Shown: positions 44,917 through 53,738, counted from the stretch's first letter. The stretch is 64,000 bases of DNA from Saliterribacillus persicus (GCF_003337485.1 NZ_QPJJ01000001.1:248001-312000); one strand, 5' to 3'. Translations and numbers: made by a program. The notes: a model not told the origin generated them from the sequence alone.

Positions 44917-46746
44917 TTATTTCACTTGCGCAAGCTTCATTCTTTGTTCTGCATAAACAATTTCCATCAACTGCTCTTTTAACTCTTCTTTTGAATAACG
45001 ATTGAAATTTGTTATTAATTTAAGTAATTGATCTCTATCAACTTCAACTGTACGTCCAACATAAATTTTATTATAAACTTCACCAGGTAATACTTCATCC
45101 TCACCAAGTAACTCTTCGTACATTTTCTCACCAGGACGAATACCACTATATGAAATAGGTATCTCGTCTTCATTAGAACCTGATAGCTTAATAAGGTTTC
45201 TTGCCAAATCTACTATTTTGACTGGTTCACCCATATCTAACACGAAAATTTCTCCACCTTTAGCAAGTGTTCCTGCTTGAATCACAAGTCTAGAAGCTTC
45301 TGGAATGGTCATAAAATAACGCGTCATATCAGGATGAGTAATGGTTACAGGCCCACCCTTTTCAATTTGCTTTTTGAATAATGGAATAACACTACCTCTA
45401 CTACCAAGCACATTACCAAAACGAACGGCTACAAATTTAGTAGTACTGTGTTTTGCTAAATCTTGCACTACCATTTCAGCAATTCGCTTGGTAGCACCCA
45501 TCACATTTGTAGGATTTACTGCTTTATCAGTGGAAACTAATACAAACGTGTGAACACCATAAGCATCAGCCGCTTCGGCTACATTTCTAGTTCCAATAAT
45601 ATTATTTTTAACAGCCTCATGCGGATTATATTCCATCAATGGCACATGTTTATGTGCCGCGGCGTGATAAATAATTCTAGGGTGATAGGTTTCAACAATC
45701 TCAAAGATCCGCTCTCTGTCTTGGACATCACCAATAATAGGTATTATTTCAATATTTGTTTCCTTGTACATGTCTCGTAGTTCCATATCAATTGTATAAA
45801 TGCTAAATTCGCCATGACCAACAAGAAGAATTCTACTAGGTGTAAAACGCATGAGTTGTCTACATATCTCTGAACCTATCGATCCCCCAGCACCAGTTAT
45901 CATTACTGTATTACCTGTCACGTATTCAGAAATCGTGTTGATATCAAGCTCGACCGGATCTCGTCCCAAGACATCCTCTACATCGACATTTTTAAGTGTG
46001 TTGACAGATACTTTTCCGGACACTATATCTTCAATCTTTGGAACCATCTGTACTTTTGCATTTGTTTTGTTACAAGTTGCCACGATTTCTGTTAAATCAC
46101 CATTAGATAGAGAAGGAATAGCAATAACAACATGGTCTATCTCAAATTGTGTAACAATTTCAGGAATGTCCTTCGTTGTTCCAGCTACTGGTAGATTATA
46201 GATTTGCATTTTTTGTTTATTTAAATCATCATCTGCAAAAGCTACTGCATTTAGTTCGTTATTTTGTTGCTCATTTTTTAGTTGTCGTGCAATCATAGCT
46301 CCTGCAGACCCCGCACCTACAATCAGGGTTCTTTTACTATTTTCCGTATCATTAATATATCTGTCACGGAAAATTCGCCAGATAAATCTTGAACCTCCGA
46401 TTAATAGAATATGTAGCATCCAGGTGACAATGAGTGCCCGACGGTAAATAGTAAAGTCGTTTACCACATATTGAACAATGCCTGCTGAAATAACAGAAAA
46501 AGTAATAGCTTTCACAATAGCAACTAGCTCGCCTACACTGGCATAAGCCCAGACCTTATTATAAAGTTTATAAATAAAGGCAAATAGATGATGAAAAAAT
46601 AACAACGACAAAGAAGCGATAAAGATTGCATCCAACCCTGTTACATTGGTAGTTGGATAAGCAATCCATGCCGCTATGAATATTGCTGTTGTAACAATTA
46701 CTGAATCTAATGCTATTAATAAAAGTAGTCTTATACGATAACCCAT
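44917..46746 (-). CDS. Nucleoside-diphosphate-sugar 4,6-dehydratase (CapD/EpsC/PglF family)
   Basis: A 609-residue membrane enzyme: four N-terminal helices (about 8-120), a first Rossmann domain (TLIVGAGSAGAMIARQL) and a C-terminal SDR dehydratase domain (TVMITGAGGSIGSEICRQLM; STDKAVNPTNVMGATKR). It likely makes a UDP-4-keto-6-deoxy-HexNAc for the aminotransferase, acetyltransferase and sugar transferase downstream. I prefer ATG 46746 (AAGGG nine bases upstream) to the ATG three codons earlier, which abuts that site. Confidence 0.9.
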   Translation of the reverse strand: MGYRIRLLLLIALDSVIVTTAIFIAAWIAYPTTNVTGLDAIFIASLSLLFFHHLFAFIYKLYNKVWAYASVGELVAIVKAITFSVISAGIVQYVVNDFTIYRRALIVTWMLHILLIGGSRFIWRIFRDRYINDTENSKRTLIVGAGSAGAMIARQLKNEQQNNELNAVAFADDDLNKQKMQIYNLPVAGTTKDIPEIVTQFEIDHVVIAIPSLSNGDLTEIVATCNKTNAKVQMVPKIEDIVSGKVSVNTLKNVDVEDVLGRDPVELDINTISEYVTGNTVMITGAGGSIGSEICRQLMRFTPSRILLVGHGEFSIYTIDMELRDMYKETNIEIIPIIGDVQDRERIFEIVETYHPRIIYHAAAHKHVPLMEYNPHEAVKNNIIGTRNVAEAADAYGVHTFVLVSTDKAVNPTNVMGATKRIAEMVVQDLAKHSTTKFVAVRFGNVLGSRGSVIPLFKKQIEKGGPVTITHPDMTRYFMTIPEASRLVIQAGTLAKGGEIFVLDMGEPVKIVDLARNLIKLSGSNEDEIPISYSGIRPGEKMYEELLGEDEVLPGEVYNKIYVGRTVEVDRDQLLKLITNFNRYSKEELKEQLMEIVYAEQRMKLAQVK

Positions 46747-46788
46747 GGGTTTCATCCCTTCATCACAATAACTTTATTAGAACATTTG

Positions 46789-47670
46789 TTAGGTTTGTGA
46801 AGTTATTGATTCATTTAATTCCTGAATCATTTTTCTTACATCTTCACCAATTTCGTCATTCTTCAATGCAAATTCTAAGGTAGTACGAACAAATCCTAGC
46901 TTTTCACCAACATCATATCGTTTGCCTTCAAAGTCATACGCAAGTACTTGTTCTTCGTCATTTAGTCTGACAAGCGCATCTGTCAATTGAATTTCTCCAC
47001 CAGCACCTGTTTCTTGTTCGTTTAAATAATCGAAAATTTTGGAAGATAGTACATATCGTCCCATAATGGCTAAGTTAGAAGGTGCAGTCCCTTGTTCTGG
47101 CTTTTCAACGAAATGATTTAGTGAGTATCTTCTACCCTCGTTTGATTTTGGATCGACAATCCCGTAGCGATGTGTTTCACTATCTGGCACTTGTTGCACC
47201 CCTATAATGGATCTACCTGTTTCTTCGTATTGATCCATTAATTGTTTTAGACAAGGTTTTTCTGCTTCAACAATGTCGTCACCAAGCAATACAGCAAAAG
47301 GTTCGTCTCCGATGAATTTTCTGGCACACCAGACAGCGTGTCCCAATCCTAGTGGTTCTTTTTGACGAATATAATGGATCTCAACTTTTGCAGGTTGTTT
47401 TACTTTTTCTAATAGATCATATTTACATTTTTTAAACAGAATATCTTCTAGTTCATAATTATTGTCAAAATGATCTTCGATTGCACGTTTCCCTTTACCA
47501 GTAACAATAATTATATCTTCAATTCCGGATGCTACCGCTTCTTCGACAATATATTGGATTGTCGGTTTATCTACGATCGGCAACATTTCCTTTGGCATTG
47601 CTTTCGTTGCTGGTAAAAAGCGCGTCCCTAAGCCTGCTGCCGGAATTATGGCTTTTCTAACTTTTTTCAT
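46789..47670 (-). CDS. galU: UTP-glucose-1-phosphate uridylyltransferase
   Basis: A 293-residue nucleotidyltransferase: [20 protein letters not shown] (nucleotide-binding and catalytic loop), [20 protein letters not shown], and [10 protein letters not shown] with the metal-binding Asp. It makes UDP-glucose, precursor for capsule, glycolipid and teichoic acid sugars. ATG 47670 has GGAG nine bases upstream; the frame extends five codons to a TTG. GtaB is the Bacillus name. It lies 42 bases from the dehydratase gene. Confidence 0.93.
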   Translation of the reverse strand: MKKVRKAIIPAAGLGTRFLPATKAMPKEMLPIVDKPTIQYIVEEAVASGIEDIIIVTGKGKRAIEDHFDNNYELEDILFKKCKYDLLEKVKQPAKVEIHYIRQKEPLGLGHAVWCARKFIGDEPFAVLLGDDIVEAEKPCLKQLMDQYEETGRSIIGVQQVPDSETHRYGIVDPKSNEGRRYSLNHFVEKPEQGTAPSNLAIMGRYVLSSKIFDYLNEQETGAGGEIQLTDALVRLNDEEQVLAYDFEGKRYDVGEKLGFVRTTLEFALKNDEIGEDVRKMIQELNESITSQT

Positions 47671-47776
47671 GTGAGAAGTCTCCAATCATGCGATAATATT
47701 TCTTGAATTTAAAATAATTTAATGTGTATTATCAATACATGTTTTCTAGTCTATTGGACCTTAGAACTGTCTCCAA

Positions 47777-48544
47777 TTAAAAAAATCCTAATATTTTCTT
47801 TTTTTTGATTTTTTCTGGCGCTTCACCTACGACATTTTCTCCATTAATAAGAAATTGTGTGTTTTCCATAAACCAATAAACCATCGAGGAACCAAATTCA
47901 TCTTTAATGACACTATTCGCTTCTTGCATAACAAATCCTCTTGACGTTGTGTTATGTGCATCTGTTGCAATAAAATGAGTGAGATTGGACTCGATTAGCT
48001 GCAGACTAAACTTCTTGATCTTTTTACCAAATTTCCCTGCCACGCTTCCTGCTGTGACTTGGGTGAGTGTTCCGTCTCTGACTAAATCAAATAAGATATT
48101 GGGGTTTTCCAAGAGTTCTTTATTTCTTTCAGGATGAACAATAATCGGTTTGATTCCTTGCATCTGCAAATCAAACATTAATTGTTTGGTGTATCTTGGT
48201 ACATGGTTAGAAGGGAGTTCTACAAATAAATAGCCGGACGTTTCATTTAATGGAAGTAATGCACCTACTTCTAAATCAGCGATCATCTCCCCATAAATTC
48301 TCGTTTCCTGGCCGGGAAGGACTGTAAGAGGAATATTTTCTTCTTGTAATCTGTTATTTAAACTATCTACCATTTGTAATATATCTTGTTTTGTATTTGT
48401 ATATGAACCGTTTAAATGATGAGGTGTAGCAATGATGGTATCTATACCTTGTGCAATTGCAGCTTTCGCCATTCTGACACTTTCCTCGGTATGTTTTGCA
48501 CCGTCATCAATCCCTGGCAGTATGTGGCAATGTATATCAATCAC
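47777..48544 (-). CDS. Tyrosine-protein phosphatase CpsB/CapC type (PHP fold)
   Basis: A 255-residue PHP-domain phosphatase with all usual metal ligands: DIHCHILPGIDDGAKH, TPHHLNG, GQETRIYGE, HPERN and ATDAHN. It dephosphorylates the tyrosine cluster of the CpsD/YwqD-type kinase encoded upstream, thereby tuning capsule assembly. GTG at 48544 follows AAGGAG at eight bases and starts directly at the catalytic segment; the frame is open 14 codons further. Paralogue of the next gene. Confidence 0.88.
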   Translation of the reverse strand: MIDIHCHILPGIDDGAKHTEESVRMAKAAIAQGIDTIIATPHHLNGSYTNTKQDILQMVDSLNNRLQEENIPLTVLPGQETRIYGEMIADLEVGALLPLNETSGYLFVELPSNHVPRYTKQLMFDLQMQGIKPIIVHPERNKELLENPNILFDLVRDGTLTQVTAGSVAGKFGKKIKKFSLQLIESNLTHFIATDAHNTTSRGFVMQEANSVIKDEFGSSMVYWFMENTQFLINGENVVGEAPEKIKKKKILGFF

Positions 48545-48741
48545 ATGGATGTCTCCTTCAACTGTTCCTTTTGGCATAATAATCATAATGAAATTTGACT
48601 TTTTTGTTGCTATTAGCCCAAGTATAGCAGGAATGGTTTACAAATAAAACCCTATAATTTGTATGTTTTTGTCGAAACAAGTTTACAATTGTTAATATTT
48701 CAAGAAAATTAATATTTAGAACACTATTATGATGCCACAGT

Positions 48742-49500
48742 CTAAAATAGCCCAAAAATTTTCTTCACTTTTATACGCAAAGGTTCATTTCCAATCACTG
48801 GTTCATCATTTGCAACCGCAAATCCATTTTCTATAAAATAATACTCCTGATTATGTCCAAATTCTTTCCTTATGCTATCTAATGCTTTTTTATAGTGATA
48901 ATGTTTTCGGTCCTTCGCTTCTGAAGCTACTAAGTGTACCAAATTATGCTCGATTAATTTCTTACTAAGTTTTTCTATTCTTTTCCCATGAGCACCTATT
49001 ACACTTGAACTACACACCTGTATCAATGCTCCCGCTTTCACCAATTCATAAATAGCATTTGGTTCTTCTTCTACCCATCCATACTTTTCAGGATGTGCAA
49101 TGATTGGCTGATAACCTCTAAGTTGCAAATCATAGATCACTTTTGAGGTGTATTGTGGCAAATGGTTTTCTGGCAAATCCATTAACATATACTTTGTATT
49201 GTTAAGGAATAATAACTCGTCAGCATCAATCATTTCGATTATATCTCCATGGATTGGAACCGTTTGACCAGTCAGTATATTAACCTTCACATGCTCTTTC
49301 TCTAATCGATTATTTAATTCCCTTACCCCTTCAATTACTTCGGGAATAAAAAAATGGTGCTCCTCTATCATTTGTTTTGGTGATGCAATAATCGACTTTA
49401 CACCTTGATTTTCAGCTTCTTTCGCTATCGCTACACTTTCTTCCATATGTTTTGCACCTTCACCAAAATTAGGTAATATATAACAATTTACATCGATCAT
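48742..49500 (-). CDS. CpsB-like PHP protein with degenerate active site (probable pseudo-phosphatase)
   Basis: A 252-residue paralogue of the adjacent phosphatase, alignable throughout, but the metal ligands are lost: DIHCHILPGIDDG is DVNCYILPNFGEG, TPHH is SPKQ, GQET is GQTV and TDAHN is SEAKD; only the His of HPEK remains. The frame is intact and has a good site (GGAAGGAC before ATG 49500), so it seems maintained rather than decaying. It may bind the kinase or phosphatase without catalysis. Confidence 0.8.
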   Translation of the reverse strand: MIDVNCYILPNFGEGAKHMEESVAIAKEAENQGVKSIIASPKQMIEEHHFFIPEVIEGVRELNNRLEKEHVKVNILTGQTVPIHGDIIEMIDADELLFLNNTKYMLMDLPENHLPQYTSKVIYDLQLRGYQPIIAHPEKYGWVEEEPNAIYELVKAGALIQVCSSSVIGAHGKRIEKLSKKLIEHNLVHLVASEAKDRKHYHYKKALDSIRKEFGHNQEYYFIENGFAVANDEPVIGNEPLRIKVKKIFGLF

Positions 49501-49801
49501 AAGTCCTTCCCCCATTCCTTCTTTAACTATCTTCAATTCGAATTAATGTTCTTTTTAAAGGATAACATAATGCTTTTGTCGAGGGGTGAAAAGTTTTGTC
49601 GATTACTATTTAAATAGACATCTTTTTGTAACTTTCTTATTTTATCAACATTTTAATAAAATTTGATTGAGTGTTTTGATTGGAATTAAGTACAATATAA
49701 AGAACGATTCAAGGGTTGAGATGTTTTTTAACTTCATATGACTTTAGTCTTGGTTCAATTTTGGAATTAGATCAAAATTAAAAGTTAGATAAATGGAATC
49801 T
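49501..49801. other. Intergenic region between pseudo-phosphatase and kinase genes
   Basis: About 300 AT-rich bases. They follow the terminator of the kinase operon and so should contain a separate promoter for the phosphatase-GalU-capsule genes; several TATAAT-like strings exist (for example around 49695-49705), but no convincing pair was chosen. Confidence 0.4.
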
Positions 49802-49850
49802 AAAAAAGCCATGGTGAGCTACTAATATGTAAACACACCATGACTTTTTT
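49802..49850 (-). terminator. Intrinsic terminator after the tyrosine kinase gene
   Basis: The arms AAAAAAGCCATGGTG (49802-49816) and CACCATGACTTTTTT (49836-49850) pair with one mismatch, giving a U-run on either strand. It closes the two-gene modulator-kinase unit 3 bases after the kinase stop. Confidence 0.85.
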
Positions 49851-49853
49851 ATT

Positions 49854-50555
49854 TTAGGTTCCGTAATAGTAATAATGGGCCTTTTTCTGTTCGCGGTCAT
49901 TTAAGACAACACCCAAAAGTTTCGCATTCGCTTGTTCAAGTAATTCTTTTGCTTTTTGAGATGCTTCTACATCTGTTTGCTTACTTCTTACTACCATGAT
50001 CGCACCGTCACAAATATTCGCTAAGATTTGTGCATCTGTTACTGCTAATACTGGTGGTGTATCAAATAGAATTAGATCATAATACTCTAGAGCTTCACTA
50101 ATCATTTTCTCCATCGCCTTTGAACCTAGAAGTTCAGAAGGATTTGGTGGGACTGGTCCGCAGGATAGTAAATCTAAATTAGCCACATCACTTTTTGCTA
50201 CTGACTCATCTAATCCTGACTCTCCAACTAAGACACTACTTAAACCTCGTCTATTATCCATTCGAAAAGTGTAATGAAGTGTTGGTTTTCTCATATCTGC
50301 ATCAATTAGTAATACTTTTTTATTTTGCTCAGCAAAAACGATTGCCAAGTTAGCTGTTGTCGATGACTTTCCTTCTGATGGACCAGAAGATGTCACCAGC
50401 ATTGTTCTTAGCTCACCATCCACAGAGGAAAACTGTAAATTAGTTCGAATTGTTTTATATTGTTCTGTAATAGGTGAACGTGGGTTTAGTTTGGTTATTA
50501 GGTGACGGATATTACTTTGTTTAGACTGTTTTTTTCTTCGCGCCACTAAACTCAC
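49854..50555 (-). CDS. Capsular tyrosine-protein kinase (CpsD/CapB/YwqD type)
   Basis: A 233-residue cytoplasmic BY-kinase: Walker A SSGPSEGKSSTTANL (Lys63), Walker A' VLLIDADMRKP, Walker B DLILFDTPPV, and a C-terminal HYYYYGT tyrosine cluster for autophosphorylation. It works with the membrane modulator encoded upstream, whose gene overlaps it by 35 bases, to control polymer length and export. GTG start; a second GTG three codons in is also possible. Confidence 0.92.
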   Translation of the reverse strand: MSLVARRKKQSKQSNIRHLITKLNPRSPITEQYKTIRTNLQFSSVDGELRTMLVTSSGPSEGKSSTTANLAIVFAEQNKKVLLIDADMRKPTLHYTFRMDNRRGLSSVLVGESGLDESVAKSDVANLDLLSCGPVPPNPSELLGSKAMEKMISEALEYYDLILFDTPPVLAVTDAQILANICDGAIMVVRSKQTDVEASQKAKELLEQANAKLLGVVLNDREQKKAHYYYYGT

Positions 50556-51285
50556 CTCTTCCTTTATTTTTTCCGGATACTTTTTGTAAATGACCTGTTA
50601 CTATGTCTTTGTCGTCGATGTGCGAAATAACACCAAGTATCGGTAAGCCGAGTTTATTCTCAACATCTTGCTCACTTTTTAATGTGTTATCCATATATTC
50701 TAATAAAAATGCTAACCCGACTCCAATCATACCGCCCACAACAATGGCGATGGCGATATTAAGAAGTGGTTTGGGATCTACTGGTGTTGGGTTTGATGGA
50801 GTAACTGCTTCGGACAACACACTTACGTTATTCACATTCATTAATCCTGGTAAATCCTCCTGGAAAATTTCAACGGTTGTATTCGCGATATCAGTTGCTA
50901 AAGATGCACTAAAATCAGTAGCTGTTAGTGTTACAACCTGTGAATTTTGTGAACTTGCGACACTAATTTTATCACTTAAAGCTCCTGCTGAAATATTCAA
51001 ATTCAATTCTTCTACGACTTGGTCTAATATGCGATTGCTTTTTATAATATCGTTATATGTATTTATAATTTCAACATTTGATCTAATTTGGTTAATATCA
51101 ACGTTCGCTGTTTCTCCACTATCTTGATTAACAATAAATTGTGTACTCGACTGATAGGTTGGTGTTAAAACAAAAAAACTAATGACTGCACTAACTAAGG
51201 CTGCTCCTACTACTAGTAATAAAATTAACAAAAAACGCTTTTTAAGTGTTTCGAATATTTCCTTTAGTGATATGGTTTCTTCCAT
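50521..51285 (-). CDS. Polysaccharide chain-length / kinase modulator (Wzz, YveK/CapA type)
   Basis: A 254-residue membrane protein with two helices (about 18-40 and 176-198) flanking an extracellular Wzz-type domain (YQSSTQFIVNQDSGETANVD). The Pro-rich TPSNPTPVDPKP before the second helix is the family motif, and the short cytoplasmic tail should activate the CpsD-type kinase. First gene of this pair; GGAGGTAAGG before the ATG. Confidence 0.92.
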   Translation of the reverse strand: MEETISLKEIFETLKKRFLLILLLVVGAALVSAVISFFVLTPTYQSSTQFIVNQDSGETANVDINQIRSNVEIINTYNDIIKSNRILDQVVEELNLNISAGALSDKISVASSQNSQVVTLTATDFSASLATDIANTTVEIFQEDLPGLMNVNNVSVLSEAVTPSNPTPVDPKPLLNIAIAIVVGGMIGVGLAFLLEYMDNTLKSEQDVENKLGLPILGVISHIDDKDIVTGHLQKVSGKNKGRGEFSGAKKKTV

Positions 51286-51380
51286 TACTGCCTTACCTCC
51301 GGATCTTTTAAATAGCTTTAATAAGTATTTATGACTTGTGTCTACATTTCTACATGACGAAAAATCACACTACAAACGAA

Positions 51381-51386
51381 ATTATA
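51381..51386 (-). promoter_or_regulatory. Possible -10 box of the modulator-kinase operon
   Basis: TATAAT on the minus strand, 95 bases upstream of the modulator start. No good -35 hexamer stands at 16-18 bases (TGTTGT is the nearest), so an activator, possibly the nearby DegU-like regulator, may be needed. Confidence 0.4.
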
Positions 51387-51496
51387 ACATAGTAACTTAA
51401 AATACAACATATGATTTTCTTTTTTATGGGAAATATACAAAAGTGAAAGGATAAAGTGAGGACACATAGATAAATTAAACTTCACATAATTAAACA

Positions 51497-51559
51497 GGCC
51501 GGAAATTGATAGAATTCACTTTCATTATGTGTGTATATCTAGTACACACATTTCCGGCC
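51497..51559 (-). terminator. Nested inverted repeats after the DegU-like regulator gene
   Basis: An outer perfect 10-bp pair, GGCCGGAAAT (51497-51506) and ATTTCCGGCC (51550-51559), encloses an inner perfect 8-bp pair, TGTGTGTA (51528-51535) and TACACACA (51543-51550). It lies 15 bases after the regulator stop. No U-run follows on the minus strand; termination is likely but other roles are possible. Confidence 0.5.
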
Positions 51560-51573
51560 AGTGTATGTTTATA

Positions 51574-52200
51574 CTACACGTAAAACCATTCATTTTTCAG
51601 TGCAGCGAGCACTGCATTGGTTCTGTCAGGTACATTTAATTTCCTAAGAATCGAGCTAATATGATTTTTGACTGTCTTTTCTGTGATATATAAATGATTA
51701 CCGATTCTTTCATTACTATACCCTTGGATTAATAAGCTCATAACGTCCCATTCGCGATTAGTGAATACTCCAACTGGTCGATGCTGCTCGCGTTTATTAA
51801 GCGCCCGGTAGTCACCCAACAAAATTGGCGCAAGTTCTTCATGAATATACTCTTGTCCTTTTAGAAGTTTTTTAATCGCATGGATTAACTCTTCCTTTTC
51901 CATTCCATTATAGAAATAGCCTGTTAATTGTAATTTGAACAATTCTACTAAACTTTTATGATCCATATACTCTGTCCACACGACTACTCTTTTATTCCGC
52001 TTTGTATAGTCATGGATGAGTGGCATTAAATCAACTCTCGTATCGATATCAATAATCAGCAGATCAATTAAATAATTTTCTAATTCCTCTTGTTTCTTTG
52101 GCGAGATGGCAATGACGTTATAATTTGGAAATGCATCCTGAATAACACCGACTAGTCCCTCTCTGAAAATCGACGCTTCTTTCATAATCGCAATGCGCAT
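51574..52200 (-). CDS. DegU-like LuxR-family response regulator with atypical receiver
   Basis: A 208-residue protein: receiver-like domain (1-120) and NarL/LuxR helix-turn-helix (about 143-205; TNREWDVMSLLIQGYSNERI, ITEKTVKNHISSILRKLNVP), with the C-terminal DRTNAVLAALKN close to DegU. The receiver lacks the acidic pair after strand 1 (IAIMKEAS where DegU has VIIDDH); the phospho-acceptor could be D51 or D53 (IIDIDT). It may work without phosphorylation. Its 240-base leader carries a c-di-GMP riboswitch and terminator. It faces the capsule modulator-kinase operon, the likely target. GGAGGA precedes the ATG. Confidence 0.85.
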   Translation of the reverse strand: MRIAIMKEASIFREGLVGVIQDAFPNYNVIAISPKKQEELENYLIDLLIIDIDTRVDLMPLIHDYTKRNKRVVVWTEYMDHKSLVELFKLQLTGYFYNGMEKEELIHAIKKLLKGQEYIHEELAPILLGDYRALNKREQHRPVGVFTNREWDVMSLLIQGYSNERIGNHLYITEKTVKNHISSILRKLNVPDRTNAVLAALKNEWFYV

Positions 52201-52280
52201 TTTCCATTCCTCCTACTTTTATTTAAAGATAAAAGTCTTGAAAAAATGACAGAAACGAATAGCCTGATAGAAAGTGCCAA

Positions 52281-52310
52281 TAAAAAAGCTACTTCTAAAA
52301 TAGAAGTAGC
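52281..52310 (-). terminator. Riboswitch-controlled intrinsic terminator
   Basis: GCTACTTCTA / TAGAAGTAGC (52288-52297 with 52301-52310) is a perfect 10-bp stem with a UUU loop and a U6 run on the minus strand. Its 5' flank (CCTAAATAAC complement at 52310-52319) can alternatively pair with the 3' end of the aptamer (52332-52342), giving an antiterminator. It is 80 bases upstream of the regulator start. Confidence 0.85.
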
Positions 52311-52340
52311 CTAAATAACCATATAAAAAGTTATCATTTA

Positions 52341-52425
52341 GGTAGCCAGGCGATCGTAGATAAAATTTATCCTTAGACCCATTAGCTTTGCGTCCTATTT
52401 TTTCAAATAGTTTGCCTTTTTCTAT
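52341..52425 (-). ncRNA. Cyclic-di-GMP-I (GEMM-I) riboswitch aptamer
   Basis: On the minus strand the sequence contains the GEMM-I landmarks in order: GGCAAAC (52410-52416), a 6-bp stem CTATTT/AAATAG closed by a GAAA tetraloop, GGACGCAAAGC directly after, GGGTCTAAGG as tetraloop-receptor side, and CGCCTGGCTACC (52341-52352) as the closing strand. GEMM-I binds c-di-GMP. A promoter lies about 40 bases upstream and a terminator with a mutually exclusive antiterminator lies downstream, so the switch controls transcription of the DegU-like regulator. On or off sense cannot be fixed by eye. Confidence 0.9.
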
Positions 52426-52461
52426 TTTAACCTGTCGTTTTCTGTAATTTCTTCTAGACTA

Positions 52462-52490
52462 ATGATACCAAAGACACTACTTATTCACAA
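52462..52490 (-). promoter_or_regulatory. Sigma-A promoter of the riboswitch-regulator transcript
   Basis: TTGTGA (52485-52490) and TATCAT (52462-52467) on the minus strand, spaced 17 bases. Transcription would begin near 52455, about 30 bases before the aptamer core, as expected for a riboswitch leader. Confidence 0.65.
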
Positions 52491-52571
52491 TAACATTTTA
52501 GTGGTCTGACCAATTTTGAACCATTAGCCCCACTATATATAGTTATAAATAACTATAATTTGTGATTTTTG

Positions 52572-53738
52572 TTATTTGTAGTTTCGCTTTGTACGGATTC
52601 CTCTCACAAAGGTATGTTTAACCTTCCAATCATCATTTACGATTAAAACATCTGCGTCTTTTCCTTTTTCAATGCTTCCAGTGTAATTATTTATTTTGAG
52701 AGCACGTGCTGCGTTAGTTGATGTCATCTTGATAATGTCTTGCATCGATGCTTGGGTATATTCCTGGATATTTTTAGCCGCTTCATTCATTCGAAGCACA
52801 CTTCCAGCTAATGCACCATCTTTTCTTTTTGCCATATTACCTTCGACAAAAATTTCTTGTCCGGCTAAATCAAATCTACCTGATGCTAAGCCTTTTGCAC
52901 GGATTCTGTCGGTAATAAGCACGAGTCTGTCCGGACCTATAAGCTGATACAATATTTGAATCATCTCTTTGGATACGTGAATACCGTCTGCGATTATTTC
53001 TACTTGCACCTTGCTATTTAATATCGCAGCACCTAGTATGCCAACTTCCCTGTGATGTAGAGGTGGCATGGCATTTCCTACATGTGTCAATCTGGATAAG
53101 CCTTGTTCTACTGCAATAGACGCTTCTTCAAATGTGGCATTCGTATGCCCCGCAGATACGAGTACATCTTGAGTTTTGAGAGCTTTAATGAAGGATAGGT
53201 CCTGATCTTGTTCTGGCGCCATTGTAATAATACGAATAGAGTTTTCAGAATCCCGCTGCCACCGCTCAAATAATTCTAAATTCGGCTTTTGAATATAGCT
53301 CTTTGGTTGTGCTCCTGATTTGTCCCTATTTAGAAATGGACCTTCTAAATGTACTCCTAAGAGCTTTGCCTGACCTGGGGCTTGTTCGTATCGTGCTACA
53401 TTTTTTAATGCCGCTTCAATTTTTTTCTCGCGATGTGTCATCGTTGTTGCTAAAAAGCTAGTTGTCCCTTCATTAGGTAGACTAAGCGCAATTTGTTCTA
53501 AGCTTGAAGGAAGGCCGTCCATCATATCTGCACCATGCGTTCCATGAATATGAGTATCGATAAATCCAGGAATGACGTGATTTCTTTTTGCATCGACTAT
53601 TGTTGCATCCGCTTCTGTTTTGGTTGGCTTTTTATTAGCGTGTATTTCTTTAATCTTCGTATCTATTATTTTTACATAGCCATTCGGTATCGTTTCTGTC
53701 GGCGTATGGATGGTGGCATTGGTGATATACGTAATCAT
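52572..53738 (-). CDS. nagA: N-acetylglucosamine-6-phosphate deacetylase
   Basis: A 388-residue amidohydrolase: HVIPGFIDTHIHGTHGADMM (metal site region), LGVHLEGPFLNRDKSGAQ (conserved Glu), VSAGHTNATFEEA and HVGNAMPPLHHREVG, then ITDRIRAKGL, where the family usually has TDAM/A; the D is kept. It releases acetate from GlcNAc-6-P in amino-sugar recycling. ATG 53738 follows AAGGAG at eight bases; the frame extends 15 codons upstream without a site. NagB is not adjacent, which is unusual for Bacillaceae operons. Confidence 0.9.
   Translation of the reverse strand: MITYITNATIHTPTETIPNGYVKIIDTKIKEIHANKKPTKTEADATIVDAKRNHVIPGFIDTHIHGTHGADMMDGLPSSLEQIALSLPNEGTTSFLATTMTHREKKIEAALKNVARYEQAPGQAKLLGVHLEGPFLNRDKSGAQPKSYIQKPNLELFERWQRDSENSIRIITMAPEQDQDLSFIKALKTQDVLVSAGHTNATFEEASIAVEQGLSRLTHVGNAMPPLHHREVGILGAAILNSKVQVEIIADGIHVSKEMIQILYQLIGPDRLVLITDRIRAKGLASGRFDLAGQEIFVEGNMAKRKDGALAGSVLRMNEAAKNIQEYTQASMQDIIKMTSTNAARALKINNYTGSIEKGKDADVLIVNDDWKVKHTFVRGIRTKRNYK

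Noticed and set aside
45851-46201. 116-codon plus-strand frame
   Set aside because: Antisense shadow of the CapD/EpsC-type dehydratase gene.
50603-51127. 174-codon plus-strand frame
   Set aside because: Lies antisense within the Wzz-type modulator gene; composition is that of a complementary-strand shadow and it has no ribosome site.
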